Shown here: piece by piece, positions 1 to 7,763 of the stretch | Position numbering within the stretch: the first letter of the stretch is position 1 | Layout of the letters: every line of letters starts with the position of its first letter | Virus record (IMG/VR): IMGVR_UViG_3300031772_009609 | Coordinates: 1 to 31,192 of that record | From: a virus | Strand: one strand, 5' to 3' | DNA length: 31,192 nucleotides | Translations under genes and position numbers: made by a program | Notes under the pieces: generated by a model | Database searches by the model: none | What the model was told of the DNA's origin: nothing | Seen by the model: the letters and a program-made list of their open reading frames with translations, nothing else

Positions 1-222
1 ATGATAACACAACACCATGAAGCGCACGCCGAGATTTTCATTACCCCAGGAGGCATCCTCGGAGAGCACTACTGTTGTTCGTGCGGCGCCACCAGCACGG
101 CCGCACAAATGGCTCATACCCCGGGCGGTGCGATGACCAATTCGCTCTTCGGGAATCATCCGTGTATTGGCATTTTGCGACTCCACCAGTCCGGCGAAAA
201 TTTCATTGTGGTGGACGCATGA
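1..222 (+). CDS. Unknown small protein, possibly C-terminal part of a gene cut by the window edge
   Basis: The frame is open from the first base of the window, so the ATG at position 1 may be internal and the gene may start upstream. The 73 visible residues contain a closely spaced cysteine cluster (HYCCSCG, residues 23-29) and a later Cys at 55, which could bind metal, but no family is recognised. The stop codon overlaps the next ATG in an ATGA at 219-222, a typical sign of translational coupling, and this is the main reason to believe the frame is coding. Function unknown. Confidence 0.45.
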   Translation: MITQHHEAHAEIFITPGGILGEHYCCSCGATSTAAQMAHTPGGAMTNSLFGNHPCIGILRLHQSGENFIVVDA

Positions 223-698
223 GCACGATTGAAATTCAAAATCACGGTTCGCTGATCCTCGCGACGAACTACTGGCGGAGCGAACTGGCGGCGGCGGGTA
301 AATTCTATTGCTCGGTCCACGCCGGGGCGATCCGGCTGCTGGTGCCGTCGGCCCAGCGGGCGAGCATCGAGGAAATGCGGGCGGCGCAGTACGTGGTGTT
401 GTCGCGAGGTCCCTGGCCCGATCGGGGCCTGCTCGAGGCGGTGGAGCTCCTATTCGAGGATGGATCAGAGGAGCCCTTCGCCTTGCAGTTGTCGCCCGAA
501 TCACTCGATCGGTTTCCGGTGGAGCCTCCATCCGGCCAACTCAATGATCGGGGCTGGGTTTTCTCTGTCTGGGTCGAAAAGAAGAGCCGGCCCCACAAAT
601 CTGTCGAGCGGATCTGCCATTGGCGGCAGGTGCCGCGGCTCCCGTGGCTGCAGCCGTGGGCGGAATCCCGCTCTCTCATCGCGGGGGGCAGAAAATAA
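219..698 (+). CDS. Hypothetical protein, 159 aa
   Basis: The frame is open further upstream, but ATG 219 is chosen because it overlaps the preceding stop as ATGA. The protein is soluble-looking, with no signal peptide or membrane segment. It begins MSTIEIQNHG, has a central acidic/leucine-rich stretch (LLEAVELLFEDGSEEP) and a basic C-terminus ending in GRK. I do not recognise a family. It is the last gene before a gene-free stretch of nearly 600 bases, so it probably ends a transcription unit. Confidence 0.6.
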   Translation: MSTIEIQNHGSLILATNYWRSELAAAGKFYCSVHAGAIRLLVPSAQRASIEEMRAAQYVVLSRGPWPDRGLLEAVELLFEDGSEEPFALQLSPESLDRFPVEPPSGQLNDRGWVFSVWVEKKSRPHKSVERICHWRQVPRLPWLQPWAESRSLIAGGRK

Positions 699-721
699 AA
701 TGGCAATCCTCCATTTTCCTC

Positions 722-750
722 TTGACGTCACCCTCTTGATTCTCTATTAT
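722..750 (+). promoter_or_regulatory. Sigma70-type promoter
   Basis: TTGACG at 722-727 and TATTAT at 745-750 are separated by exactly 17 bases. This is a near-consensus -35/-10 pair, in an AT-rich pocket just after the preceding gene. Transcription would start near 757. It is the best-looking promoter in the window, and what it drives is not an obvious gene. Confidence 0.65.
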
Positions 751-847
751 CATCCACAGTCGATCGTTTGAAAAAGGAAATCGAATAGGTGAAAACACAG
801 GTCGGTTATGGAATGGGTATTTGAGCAAGGGCGCACGGCGCATTTCT

Positions 848-905
848 GGCGGCCGATTTCACCGATAGATCGACTAATTTATCAACCCGAACGGCCGCCT
901 TTTTT
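848..905 (+). terminator. Intrinsic terminator-like hairpin 1
   Basis: GGCGGCCG (848-855) pairs perfectly with CGGCCGCC (892-899) and is followed at once by six T residues (900-905). The 36-base loop is long for a terminator, so it may be only partly efficient or may depend on inner folding. Confidence 0.5.
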
Positions 906-918
906 GAATCCTGATGCC

Positions 919-966
919 GCCGCGGTGGGAAATCCTTTTCTCTCTCGTCCCACCGCGGCCGTTTTT
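919..966 (+). terminator. Intrinsic terminator hairpin 2
   Basis: A perfect 12-bp GC-rich stem, GCCGCGGTGGGA (919-930) with TCCCACCGCGGC (948-959), has a 17-base pyrimidine-rich loop and is followed by CGTTTTT (960-966). It lies about 14 bases after hairpin 1, forming a tandem terminator. Confidence 0.7.
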
Positions 967-1286
967 CCATGGAGAGTATTCGCCCGGCGTTGTTGGGGCT
1001 TGGCCCTATCGAAAGGCCATCCAACCACACGTTACGGGGCCGGGTTTTTGGGGACGCCGCCGACGGTCCGTTGCCGAGGCCCGAGGGATTTTTTCGACGA
1101 CACTCCGACCGTGACAAGGATGCCGCCCCCGGACGGCTAGGCGAGGGGGTGGAGGTAAGGGCAGGGAGGCCTTGAATTTTTGATCGATGATGGATGATTG
1201 ATGATTTACTATTTTCGATTGCTGGAATCAGTTAGGTTGGCCCCAGTGAATTCCTGAGCCCCCGCGGCGTCGTAACGGAGTCTCTC
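967..1286 (+). other. Gene-free stretch upstream of the ASCH gene
   Basis: Short open frames exist here on both strands, but none has a ribosome binding site or a credible protein. The stretch contains an inverted heptamer array (1180-1207) and a GGAG ribosome site (1277-1280) for the gene at 1287. No tRNA or promoter could be made out. Confidence 0.5.
1180..1207 (-). repeat. Heptamer array, 4 units (minus orientation)
   Basis: Read on the minus strand, the units are aaatcat, caatcat, ccatcat and cgatcaa. This belongs to the same degenerate 7-bp family seen at many other gene junctions in the window. It lies about 80 bases before the ASCH gene. Confidence 0.75.
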
Positions 1287-1712
1287 ATGATGATCCCCAC
1301 CCTCTCCGTGAAACAACCTGGGGCCTCCTTGATTGCCCAGGGCAAAAAGACGATCGAGACGAGGCTCTGGGGGACCGCGTATCGCGGTCCGCTGGTGATC
1401 TGTTCGAGCCGGGAGCCTCGGGATCAGGGTCCGGTCGGCCGGGCCTTGTGCATCGTGATGGTCAAAAGTTGCCGGCCGATGACCGAGGCGGATGAGGCGG
1501 CGGCCCGCTGTGAGATCTATGAGAGGGCGATCGCCTGGCATTTCGGCAAGATGTGGCCGGTAATGCCTTTCGCGATGCGGGGCCAACGTGGGATTTTCCC
1601 TCTGAGCGTGCCGGAGTACGTGTTCGTGACGCCGGAGGATAGGCAGGAAGTGCACGAGGCGCTGGAGTGGTCGCGACGAAACGGATTATTGAAATATATC
1701 AAAGAGAAATGA
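1287..1712 (+). CDS. ASCH-domain protein
   Basis: The 141-residue protein matches the ASCH fold (PUA-like, related to EVE/YTH nucleic-acid binders). It has the N-terminal strand-helix motif LSVKQPGASLIAQGKKTIETRLW (residues 6-28) followed by YRGPLVICSS (32-41), as in family members that begin LSIKQPWA. ASCH proteins bind RNA or modified nucleic acids, and some act as nucleases or coactivators; the precise role here is unknown. GGAG at 1277-1280 is 6 bases before ATG 1287 (a second ATG follows at 1290). Two DNA methyltransferase genes lie a few kilobases downstream, so a link to DNA modification is conceivable but only inferred. Confidence 0.85.
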   Translation: MMIPTLSVKQPGASLIAQGKKTIETRLWGTAYRGPLVICSSREPRDQGPVGRALCIVMVKSCRPMTEADEAAARCEIYERAIAWHFGKMWPVMPFAMRGQRGIFPLSVPEYVFVTPEDRQEVHEALEWSRRNGLLKYIKEK

Positions 1713-1749
1713 GGTTTTCTCTTTTGAGTAACAACGCGAAAGGGATCAC

Positions 1750-2541
1750 ATGGAAAAAATCACGACGAAGACCAGAATTCTGCTCTGGGGGGTGGTGGGG
1801 GACAAGGAAAAGATCGATTTCGAACTCTGCGATTTCTCGTCGGATCAGGTGGGAGATCTGGACCGTTTGGTCCGAGCCGATGGAGAGAACAAGGTGCGGA
1901 TGACGATCGAGCCGGAACAGAAGGCGCTCCAGATCGGCGATATCACCTGCGACGTGGGCCTGGTCAGTCTCTCGTGCCGAGGCAAGGGACAGAAACTGAA
2001 GGTGCGCGGATTCAAATCACCCGATGAGAGGGCCGCGGCCCTCAAGAGAATGGCCGGCGCCGATACACCGATCCTGCTGACGATCGGGGAGATCCAGGGC
2101 AGCCTGTTCGAAAAACAGGAAACCACAAACCAGACCACCGCGGTCGGTGATCAGAACCAGGAGATCGAGCTGAAAATCAAGGGCATCAAGGGCGCCAAGG
2201 GCTTGGTCTCCCTCCGCTGCTACGGGGGTCAGTGGCAGGGTGGGTATGCGCTCCAACTCGGCAACCAGAGCGTGGAAGTGACACCGGAGGATACGCCGAC
2301 CCTATCCAGCCGGGCGAAGACTCTGCTTTGGATCGATAGGCAAATCCGCGGTTGGCTTGATTCAATTATCATAACGGGCAAGGTGGATCAGCGGCGGGCG
2401 ATGGAGGCCCGGCGGGATTCGATGCGCGAGCAGATAGGCAATCAACTGGCGGCGGCGATACGGGAGAGCATGACTGCGGCGCCGGGTTCCGGGGAGGCTA
2501 TGGGCGATGAAGAGGCGGACGAAGACAAGAGCAATGACTAA
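1750..2541 (+). CDS. Hypothetical protein, 263 aa, with a weak internal repeat
   Basis: AAAGGGA at 1739-1745 supports the ATG at 1750. The N-terminal two thirds look beta-rich and contain two similar stretches sharing a GLVSLxC core: GLVSLSCRG near residue 75 and GLVSLRCYG near residue 154. These suggest an internal duplication of a small beta domain. The C-terminal third is helical and charged (residues about 190-263) and ends in an acidic tail (GDEEADEDKSND). No signal peptide or membrane segment is seen. I do not recognise a family. The next gene starts inside its 3' end, indicating coupled translation. Confidence 0.7.
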   Translation: MEKITTKTRILLWGVVGDKEKIDFELCDFSSDQVGDLDRLVRADGENKVRMTIEPEQKALQIGDITCDVGLVSLSCRGKGQKLKVRGFKSPDERAAALKRMAGADTPILLTIGEIQGSLFEKQETTNQTTAVGDQNQEIELKIKGIKGAKGLVSLRCYGGQWQGGYALQLGNQSVEVTPEDTPTLSSRAKTLLWIDRQIRGWLDSIIITGKVDQRRAMEARRDSMREQIGNQLAAAIRESMTAAPGSGEAMGDEEADEDKSND

Positions 2542-3043
2542 TAGCCCGCGGACGCATCGGCAACCGACGGGCCGGGGCGTGATGGATTATCTGGCGGCGA
2601 AACGGCCGGGGGCCGCCCGCGTCCGGTCTGAACCCCGCCCGGCCGCCGGGGGGGTATCACCACGACGGGCCGGACCAACACTGGCATTGGCCCTGGATCG
2701 GGCGGATGAATTCCCCCGGTTCATCGAGATCTATGACGAGGGTGACGTGCGGGATCGGAACGTCTGGCGGTTCGACGTGCGGCTGGATATGGTGCGGGGT
2801 CAAACTCTCTATCGCTGTTGGTCGGTGACCGCCGTCACGTATGCAGGGGCCGTGCAATCGCTAGGTCTCCGGGCCGGCGACGCGCGGGTGGTGACGATCT
2901 TCGCGGTGCGGCGGCCGCCGACGCTCGAGGATCTCGATCGGATCGACGCGGCGAATGTCAAGTTGGGGCGGGTCCGGCGCCGCTGCGGGCCATGGGCCAC
3001 CGTGGACGATCTGGGGAAACGGGTGGCGCAACTGGCGTTTTGA
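2507..3043 (+). CDS. Hypothetical protein, up to 178 aa
   Basis: ATG 2507 has GGGGAGG 9 bases upstream (2491-2497). ATG 2534 overlaps the previous stop more tightly and is an alternative start. The first 60 residues are basic and low in complexity. From about residue 65 a compact domain appears (DEFPRFIEIYDEGDVRDRNVWRFDV), followed by predicted strands and a C-terminal motif (RRRCGPWATVDDLGKRVAQLAF). Function unknown. It sits in a tight run of small early-region genes. Confidence 0.6.
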   Translation: MKRRTKTRAMTNSPRTHRQPTGRGVMDYLAAKRPGAARVRSEPRPAAGGVSPRRAGPTLALALDRADEFPRFIEIYDEGDVRDRNVWRFDVRLDMVRGQTLYRCWSVTAVTYAGAVQSLGLRAGDARVVTIFAVRRPPTLEDLDRIDAANVKLGRVRRRCGPWATVDDLGKRVAQLAF

Positions 3044-3053
3044 GGATGGATCG

Positions 3054-3245
3054 ATGGATGCGGATGGGCAGGATATGGATATCTGGGGCGGCGCGGATAC
3101 GACGCTGATGCTGATCCCACGTCCTGGGGGATCATGCGTCCTATCGGATGACGAAAATATCTGCCCCGCCGGCTGCCGTCAATGCCTGGATTTCGCCGAG
3201 GAAATGGAAATTATAAATCATAAATCAGAAGGGATTCGATCATGA
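3054..3245 (+). CDS. Small acidic Cys-rich protein, 63 aa
   Basis: GAGGA (3042-3046) is 7 bases before ATG 3054, and the stop overlaps the next start as ATGA (3242-3245), so this short frame is probably translated. Residues 35-45 contain CPAGCRQC, a possible metal-binding knuckle, in an otherwise acidic protein. The last 13 residues are encoded by a heptamer repeat array (3208-3228), so its C-terminus may be accidental sequence. No family recognised. Confidence 0.55.
   Translation: MDADGQDMDIWGGADTTLMLIPRPGGSCVLSDDENICPAGCRQCLDFAEEMEIINHKSEGIRS
3208..3228 (+). repeat. Heptamer array, 3 units
   Basis: The units aaattat, aaatcat and aaatcag run in tandem immediately upstream of the ribosome site (GAAGGGA) for the lipoprotein gene. 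It belongs to the dispersed 7-bp family. Confidence 0.75.
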
Positions 3246-3910
3246 GACAGGGACTGTTGTGGTGGGGATTGGTGGCGGCGGTGCTGCCGCTGGGCGGGTG
3301 CGGAACCACGAGCGATCAGCGGCTCGCGGAATTGCAGACGGCGGTGACGTGGACGGCGGAGCAATCGCAGCGGATGGAGGCCCGGATCGTGCTGTTGCAG
3401 CAGGCGCTGACGTCCGCTCAGGTTCTGCTGGCCGATCCCAATCTCGCTCCAGCGACGTTGGTCAAATTGCGCGACGATATCACCATGATCCAGGCGAAAC
3501 TCGTAGCGGCGCAACCGGTCAAGAAGATGCTCGACCAGAATCTGACCGCGTACCAGACACGGCTCGCGGCTGCCCTGGCGAGCGGTCCGGTAGATATCGC
3601 GACGGAGGCGAAAACCTATGGCCAGGGGATTACGGCCGTCAGTCCCATCCTACCGGCCCCCTGGAACGCGGTGGCGGCGCTTTTGGGCGTGGCCGTGACG
3701 GCCGGCGGCGCGGTAGCCGGTGCATTCGTCAAGGGGAAAAAAGACGCCGGGGCCATCGCGGGGATCGTAACTTCGGTCGACGCCCTCCTGCAGAGCGATC
3801 AGATCAAGGATCTGGAGGCGGCCAAAAACCTTCTGGCGCGAGCCCAGGTGAAGACCCCGGGGGCGGCGGAGGCGGTGACGGCGGCCAAGGCGGCCGTCGC
3901 GGCCTCGTGA
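3242..3910 (+). CDS. Putative phage lipoprotein, 222 aa, with internal hydrophobic segment
   Basis: The first 20 residues form a lipoprotein signal: MRQG, a hydrophobic core, then the lipobox LGGC with the lipidated Cys at position 20. Residues about 25-110 are helical and probably coiled coil. Residues about 133-160 form a Pro-rich then glycine/alanine hydrophobic segment (ILPAPWNAVAALLGVAV), followed by a lysine patch (KGKKDAG). Small phage lipoproteins of this shape are sometimes envelope-acting (spanin-like or superinfection-related), but there is no lysis cassette next to it, so the role is open. ATGA overlap with the preceding small gene and a GAAGGGA ribosome site support the start. 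Confidence 0.7.
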   Translation: MRQGLLWWGLVAAVLPLGGCGTTSDQRLAELQTAVTWTAEQSQRMEARIVLLQQALTSAQVLLADPNLAPATLVKLRDDITMIQAKLVAAQPVKKMLDQNLTAYQTRLAAALASGPVDIATEAKTYGQGITAVSPILPAPWNAVAALLGVAVTAGGAVAGAFVKGKKDAGAIAGIVTSVDALLQSDQIKDLEAAKNLLARAQVKTPGAAEAVTAAKAAVAAS

Positions 3911-3950
3911 TCTGAAATCTGCCACGGGGATGCAGATTGAAAGGAACATC

Positions 3951-4802
3951 GTGCTGAGATACTGCGAAAATGACAACGTCATGCGGGCCGGTGAAAGCTC
4001 GATCAAGATCACTCCGCGGGGCAGTCTCTATGTGGCCCAGACTCTGAGCGACCGTTGGCCCGCCGATATCAAACATGCCCGGATCGGTTGGGATGACGAG
4101 ACGGGATTGCTGGTTCTGGAGCCGGCGGCGGTCGATACGCCGGGCGCCCGGACCGTGACGAGTGCCCACAAGAATCAAATGCGGCTGCGATTCATCACCT
4201 CCCTGAAATTCTTCGGGCTCCTGCCCCTGGCGAATATCAAATTGCCCGCCCAATGGATCCATGGGCGGATCGAGGCGATTGTGCCCGGCCATGGGGCCAA
4301 GGTTTCGATTGCCGCAGTGATCGTTGAGACGCCTGCGGCCAAGGGCGTGGCCCTGGAGGCGGCGATCGAGTTCGAGGATTCGGCCCCGCCCGCAGCGGGG
4401 CTCCTGCTGGATGCCAAGGAGATCCAGCAGGAGTTCGGCATTACGCAGGCGTACCTCTATGTGCTCTGCTCGAAGGGCAAGTTCCCGAAATCTGTTTCGA
4501 AGCGGGGGCATGCTTTTCTCTGGCGCCGGGCGGATATCGAGGCCTGGACGGCCCAGCGCGTCCGACGCCGGCCGGGGATGCCCAAGCCGATTTCCGGGGC
4601 GCGAACCAAACCGGAGATCCCCCCGGACGACTCGCCGGTCGGGCAACCCCGGTGCTCCAACTGCGCCGCCGGCCTGCGGATGCACGAAAACGGCGGGGTG
4701 TGCGGCAATCAGGCGTCGCCGCGCTTTGCGAATCGCGTGCTGCCGCGGGACCGTTGCCCGGAACACAAGCCCTGGCGGGAGAAACACCGTGTTGAGGTGT
4801 GA
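3951..4802 (+). CDS. DNA-binding protein with AlpA/MerR-like HTH and C-terminal zinc ribbon
   Basis: GTG 3951 is preferred because AAAGGA (3940-3945) is correctly placed; an in-frame ATG at 3930 has no good ribosome site. The N-terminal part (SIKITPRGSLYV ... ARIGWDDETGLLVLEP) has the rhythm of an AbrB-like swapped hairpin, which is tentative. The middle (about residues 145-200; LLDAKEIQQEFGITQAYLY ... LWRRADIEAWTAQR) closely resembles AlpA/excisionase-type winged helices. The C-terminal region has four cysteines (CSNC ... CGN ... CPEH) consistent with a zinc ribbon. It is probably a phage transcription regulator or DNA-architectural protein. It ends one base before the methyltransferase gene. 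Confidence 0.65.
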   Translation: MLRYCENDNVMRAGESSIKITPRGSLYVAQTLSDRWPADIKHARIGWDDETGLLVLEPAAVDTPGARTVTSAHKNQMRLRFITSLKFFGLLPLANIKLPAQWIHGRIEAIVPGHGAKVSIAAVIVETPAAKGVALEAAIEFEDSAPPAAGLLLDAKEIQQEFGITQAYLYVLCSKGKFPKSVSKRGHAFLWRRADIEAWTAQRVRRRPGMPKPISGARTKPEIPPDDSPVGQPRCSNCAAGLRMHENGGVCGNQASPRFANRVLPRDRCPEHKPWREKHRVEV

Positions 4803-4803
4803 C

Positions 4804-5490
4804 GTGAGCAAGCTTCGATTACTCGATTTGTTCTGTGGAGCCGGCGGGGCCGCGCTGGGCTACTCCCGGGCCGGGTTCGAGGTGGTCGGCGTTGACATCA
4901 AACCACAGAATCGCTACCCGTTTCAGTTTTTCGAGATGGATGTGTTCGAGGCCTTCGCCGTGCTCAGTCAACATTTCGACGCATTTCACGCGTCGCCGCC
5001 TTGCCAGCCGTTTTCATCCTTGCGGTTTCTGTACCCCCAAAAGTCCCGGCATCCCGATCTAGTGGGCCGGACGCGATGTTTCCTGGAGGGGATGCGGCGG
5101 CCGTGGGTGATAGAAAATGTATATGGGGCGCCCTTACGGCACGCGATTATGCTGTGTGGCACCATGTTCGGTCTTGGGAGTCCGTGCCGAGACGGGGCGT
5201 GGCATCAGCTATGGCGGCACCGGTATTTTGAGAGCTCTGTCGGCTTGTTAGGCGGAACGTGCCAACATCGAGGGCAGCCGGTCGGGGTGTACGGTCACGG
5301 TGGGTCATCCCATTCTCGCTGCAAAGGATTTCAGTGCCTAGTGAAAGAGGGCCGCGTGGCGATGGGGATTGACTGGATGACGAGAGACGAGCTAACTCAG
5401 GCCGTTCCGCCCTCCTACACGGAGTTCATCGGCAAACAATTGATGAGGGTCTGTGGTGGCGTGGAGAGCGGCAGAGATGGCGATCGGTAA
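4804..5490 (+). CDS. DNA (cytosine-5) methyltransferase, short phage type
   Basis: It transfers methyl from S-adenosylmethionine to C5 of cytosine in DNA. Motif I is LDLFCGAGG (residues 7-15), the catalytic motif IV is SPPCQ (64-68, nucleophile Cys67), and the ENV motif is at 104-106. A C-terminal block (MGIDWMTRDELTQAVPPSYTEFIG) is typical of phage methylases. At 228 residues it is shorter than Dcm-like enzymes (300-450), with little room for a target-recognition domain. The GTG start at 4804 is one base after the preceding stop; the frame stays open far upstream but that stretch lies within another gene. Likely role: protecting phage DNA from host restriction. No cognate endonuclease is seen nearby. 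Confidence 0.92.
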   Translation: MSKLRLLDLFCGAGGAALGYSRAGFEVVGVDIKPQNRYPFQFFEMDVFEAFAVLSQHFDAFHASPPCQPFSSLRFLYPQKSRHPDLVGRTRCFLEGMRRPWVIENVYGAPLRHAIMLCGTMFGLGSPCRDGAWHQLWRHRYFESSVGLLGGTCQHRGQPVGVYGHGGSSHSRCKGFQCLVKEGRVAMGIDWMTRDELTQAVPPSYTEFIGKQLMRVCGGVESGRDGDR

Positions 5491-6115
5491 TGCGGCGGCT
5501 TGTCTCTACATCAGAGGACGCAAACGAGAGCAGCATACGGGTCCGCAACTGATTCCCGATTCGTTCTGGGAGCGGTTCGGGTCGAATACGGCGGTGGTGA
5601 GCCGCGACGCGCGGGGCGAATACCACGTGACCACCTACGCGGATCTCGGACGCCAAAAACGGGAGCGGCAAGAGGGGCGGCTCCGCGACCTCCACGCGGA
5701 GGCCTGGCGAGTCCAGCGGCGGCCGCTCTATGTCTGGGTCTTTCATTGCCCGGGTTTGGGCGGCTTCGCGTTCGGAGGCTGGTGGACCTATCTCATCGGC
5801 CGCGGCATTTCGGAGGGGCGATGGAGTTTTCACGACGAGCAACTGCAACGGCGACTGATGACCCTTTTTCCTATCGCCGCGGGGAGTTTGGATGGCCCGC
5901 CGCTGACCTACGAGCAGTGGATGCCGCTGTTCGCGCGGGTCTTCTGCTGCCGCAATCCGGACGGGAAATCGCGTAAGCACGCCGGCCGGATCCAGGGCAA
6001 GGCCCTCATCTGGGCGGAGGTTCGCGGGGACCACGTCGAGCGGATCATCGGCCGGGCCCGGTGGCCTCTACCGAGGGGCGGATCTGTCGGATCAATGGCT
6101 ACGAATCATCAATAA
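5477..6115 (+). CDS. Hypothetical protein, about 212 aa
   Basis: ATG 5477 has GGAGAG (5463-5468) 8 bases upstream. GTG 5453/5456 after GAGGG are alternatives adding 7-8 residues. The start overlaps the end of the cytosine methyltransferase. The protein is basic in its first half and has an aromatic/glycine-rich centre (FHCPGLGGFAFGGWWTYLIGRG), which may be a buried or membrane-associated segment. No family is recognised. Its stop codon TAA comes from a heptamer array, so the last few residues (NHQ) are repeat-derived. Its place between two methyltransferases hints at a DNA-modification role, but nothing in the sequence proves it. Confidence 0.6.
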   Translation: MAIGNAAACLYIRGRKREQHTGPQLIPDSFWERFGSNTAVVSRDARGEYHVTTYADLGRQKRERQEGRLRDLHAEAWRVQRRPLYVWVFHCPGLGGFAFGGWWTYLIGRGISEGRWSFHDEQLQRRLMTLFPIAAGSLDGPPLTYEQWMPLFARVFCCRNPDGKSRKHAGRIQGKALIWAEVRGDHVERIIGRARWPLPRGGSVGSMATNHQ

Positions 6116-6138
6116 TCAATAATCAATCATCAATCAAA
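6104..6138 (+). repeat. Heptamer array, 5 units
   Basis: The units aatcatc, aataatc, aataatc, aatcatc and aatcaaa run without interruption from the last codons of one gene to the ribosome site of the next. The array supplies the stop codon of the upstream gene. Confidence 0.85.
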
Positions 6139-6146
6139 GGATAGGG

Positions 6147-7763
6147 ATGCCGCCGGAGATTCCCGTCAACACGATCCTCCAAGGGGATTGCCGCAAGCGG
6201 ATGCGCGAGCTGCCGAATGGGTGCATCCATTGCGTGGTCACGAGCCCGCCGTATTGGCGTCTGCGGGACTATGGGATCGAGCCTACGATCTGGGGCGGGG
6301 AGGAATCGTGCGAGCATGGGTGGGGTCCATCGGGATCGCATCATCGCGGCGGGCCGCCCAGCCAGAGCGAGGCCACCGTGGGCCGCGATCAATCCGCTCG
6401 CAATGCGACGAACGATGTCCGGACGGGTAGCGTCTGTTCGCGGTGTGGAGCCTGGCAGGGTGTCTATGGGCTGGAGCCGACGCCGGATCTGTACCTGGAG
6501 CACACGGTAGAGATCTTCCGGGCGGTCCGCCGCGTCCTGCGCGATGACGGCACGCTGTGGCTGAATCTGGGGGATAGTTATTCGAACGACACGAAATGGG
6601 GTGGCAAATCCCATGCCGCCGGGGGCTGCCAGGGCCAACGGGTTCGCCGAGCCAAAGACGGCGATCCCAAACGCGGAATTTCCGCACCGGGACAGCCGTT
6701 GCATCATTGCGACGGTCTAAAACCTAAGGACCTCGTCGGCATGCCATGGCGGGTGGCGTTCGCGTTGCAGGCGGATGGCTGGTACCTGCGGCAGGACATC
6801 ATCTGGCACAAGCCCAATCCGATACCGGAAAGCGTTACGGACCGCTGCACGAAGGCCCATGAATATCTGTTCCTCCTGACCAAGAGCCCCCGCTATTTCT
6901 ACGACGCCGAGGCCATCAAAGAGGCCGCCGCGGGAGTTGGAGGCGGAGCGGGTATTGGGCCCCAAACTAAACCTGGCATACATCACGTCAATCAGGGTCA
7001 TGGCGCCATCAATGGGATGGGCATACAGAGCCGAAAATTCGACCGGCCAGAGTATAAGATCCGCAACCGTCGTTCCGTCTGGACGCTCCCGACAATCTCT
7101 TTCCACGAGGCGCACTTTGCCACGTTCCCGCCCGAGTTGATCCGACCGTGCATCCGGGCCGGCACGAGTGAAAAGGGGGCGTGTCCCGCCTGCGGTGCGC
7201 CCTGGGAGCGCATCGTCGAGCGCCAGCCCGTTGGGGATTATGCGCTGCGAGGGGAGAATGCCGGGTTGGTCTACGGTATGTCCCGCAATCATCTCGGCGG
7301 GCAAAAGACCTGGACTGGGTATGTTCCGCCGCGGGCGGTTGGCTGGCGGCCAGGGTGCGGCTGTTATGAAACATCCTGGTCCGAGCGGTGCGACGTGCTT
7401 TTTGAGATTCTCTGTGTGCGGAACCGAACGCGCGATACCAGGAAGTGCCACCGGCAGAACCGGGCCGATTCCTGGGGTGACCGGGCCTATGGATATGCGG
7501 ATCGCATCCTGATGCCGCGTGAGCACGCCGCGTTTGCCGCGGGGCCCTGCTTGGTCCTGGACCCCTTCGGCGGCGCCGGGACCACGGGTCTCGTCGCCGC
7601 CCAGGAGGGGCGCCAGTGGATCTTGATCGAGCTCAAGCCGGAGTATGTTGCGATGGCCCGGCGGCGGATCGCGGCGGGAGAGTCGATGCCGCTGTGGGCG
7701 AAAAAAGCCTTGCATCCGTGCGTGACAAAGTCGGGCCGGCAGGAAGAGGGGTTGTTCCCATGA
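6147..7763 (+). CDS. DNA amino-methyltransferase (N6-adenine/N4-cytosine), beta class, with zinc-finger-like inserts
   Basis: Catalytic motif IV TSPPY is near the N-terminus (residues 32-36) and the S-adenosylmethionine motif DPFGGAGTT is near the C-terminus (472-480), the order of the beta class. GTLWLNLGDSY (135-145) is another family block. At 538 residues it is larger than typical phage enzymes (about 250-450). The extra length includes Cys/His clusters: SCEH (54-57) with CSRC (97-100), and CPACG near 346, likely zinc-binding elements in the recognition region. AAAGG upstream of ATG 6147 supports the start, and the 3' end overlaps the next gene as ATGA (7760-7763). It methylates an exocyclic amino group in DNA; the target sequence is unknown. 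Confidence 0.9.
   Translation: MPPEIPVNTILQGDCRKRMRELPNGCIHCVVTSPPYWRLRDYGIEPTIWGGEESCEHGWGPSGSHHRGGPPSQSEATVGRDQSARNATNDVRTGSVCSRCGAWQGVYGLEPTPDLYLEHTVEIFRAVRRVLRDDGTLWLNLGDSYSNDTKWGGKSHAAGGCQGQRVRRAKDGDPKRGISAPGQPLHHCDGLKPKDLVGMPWRVAFALQADGWYLRQDIIWHKPNPIPESVTDRCTKAHEYLFLLTKSPRYFYDAEAIKEAAAGVGGGAGIGPQTKPGIHHVNQGHGAINGMGIQSRKFDRPEYKIRNRRSVWTLPTISFHEAHFATFPPELIRPCIRAGTSEKGACPACGAPWERIVERQPVGDYALRGENAGLVYGMSRNHLGGQKTWTGYVPPRAVGWRPGCGCYETSWSERCDVLFEILCVRNRTRDTRKCHRQNRADSWGDRAYGYADRILMPREHAAFAAGPCLVLDPFGGAGTTGLVAAQEGRQWILIELKPEYVAMARRRIAAGESMPLWAKKALHPCVTKSGRQEEGLFP

Larger units (their letters stand above)
757..966 (+). ncRNA. Candidate small RNA or attenuated leader between promoter and tandem terminators
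   Basis: The segment begins at the predicted start of the 722-750 promoter and ends at two successive intrinsic-terminator-like hairpins, giving transcripts of roughly 150 or 210 nt. No convincing gene lies inside. An 11-codon GTG mini-ORF (789-824) follows a weak purine-rich ribosome site (AAAAAGGAAA at 771-780), so a leader peptide with attenuation is an alternative. No known RNA family is recognised. Confidence 0.35.

Noticed and set aside
808-1175. Open frames of 66-110 codons within the gene-free stretch
   Set aside because: No ribosome sites, no plausible protein features, and they run through the terminator hairpins.
4324-4803. Upstream extension of the cytosine methyltransferase frame by 160 codons
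   Set aside because: Arg/Ser-rich shadow of the HTH/zinc-ribbon gene; motif I begins right after GTG 4804.
6717-7715. Long minus-strand open frame opposite the amino-methyltransferase
   Set aside because: Shadow frame; both catalytic motifs of the + strand gene are intact.
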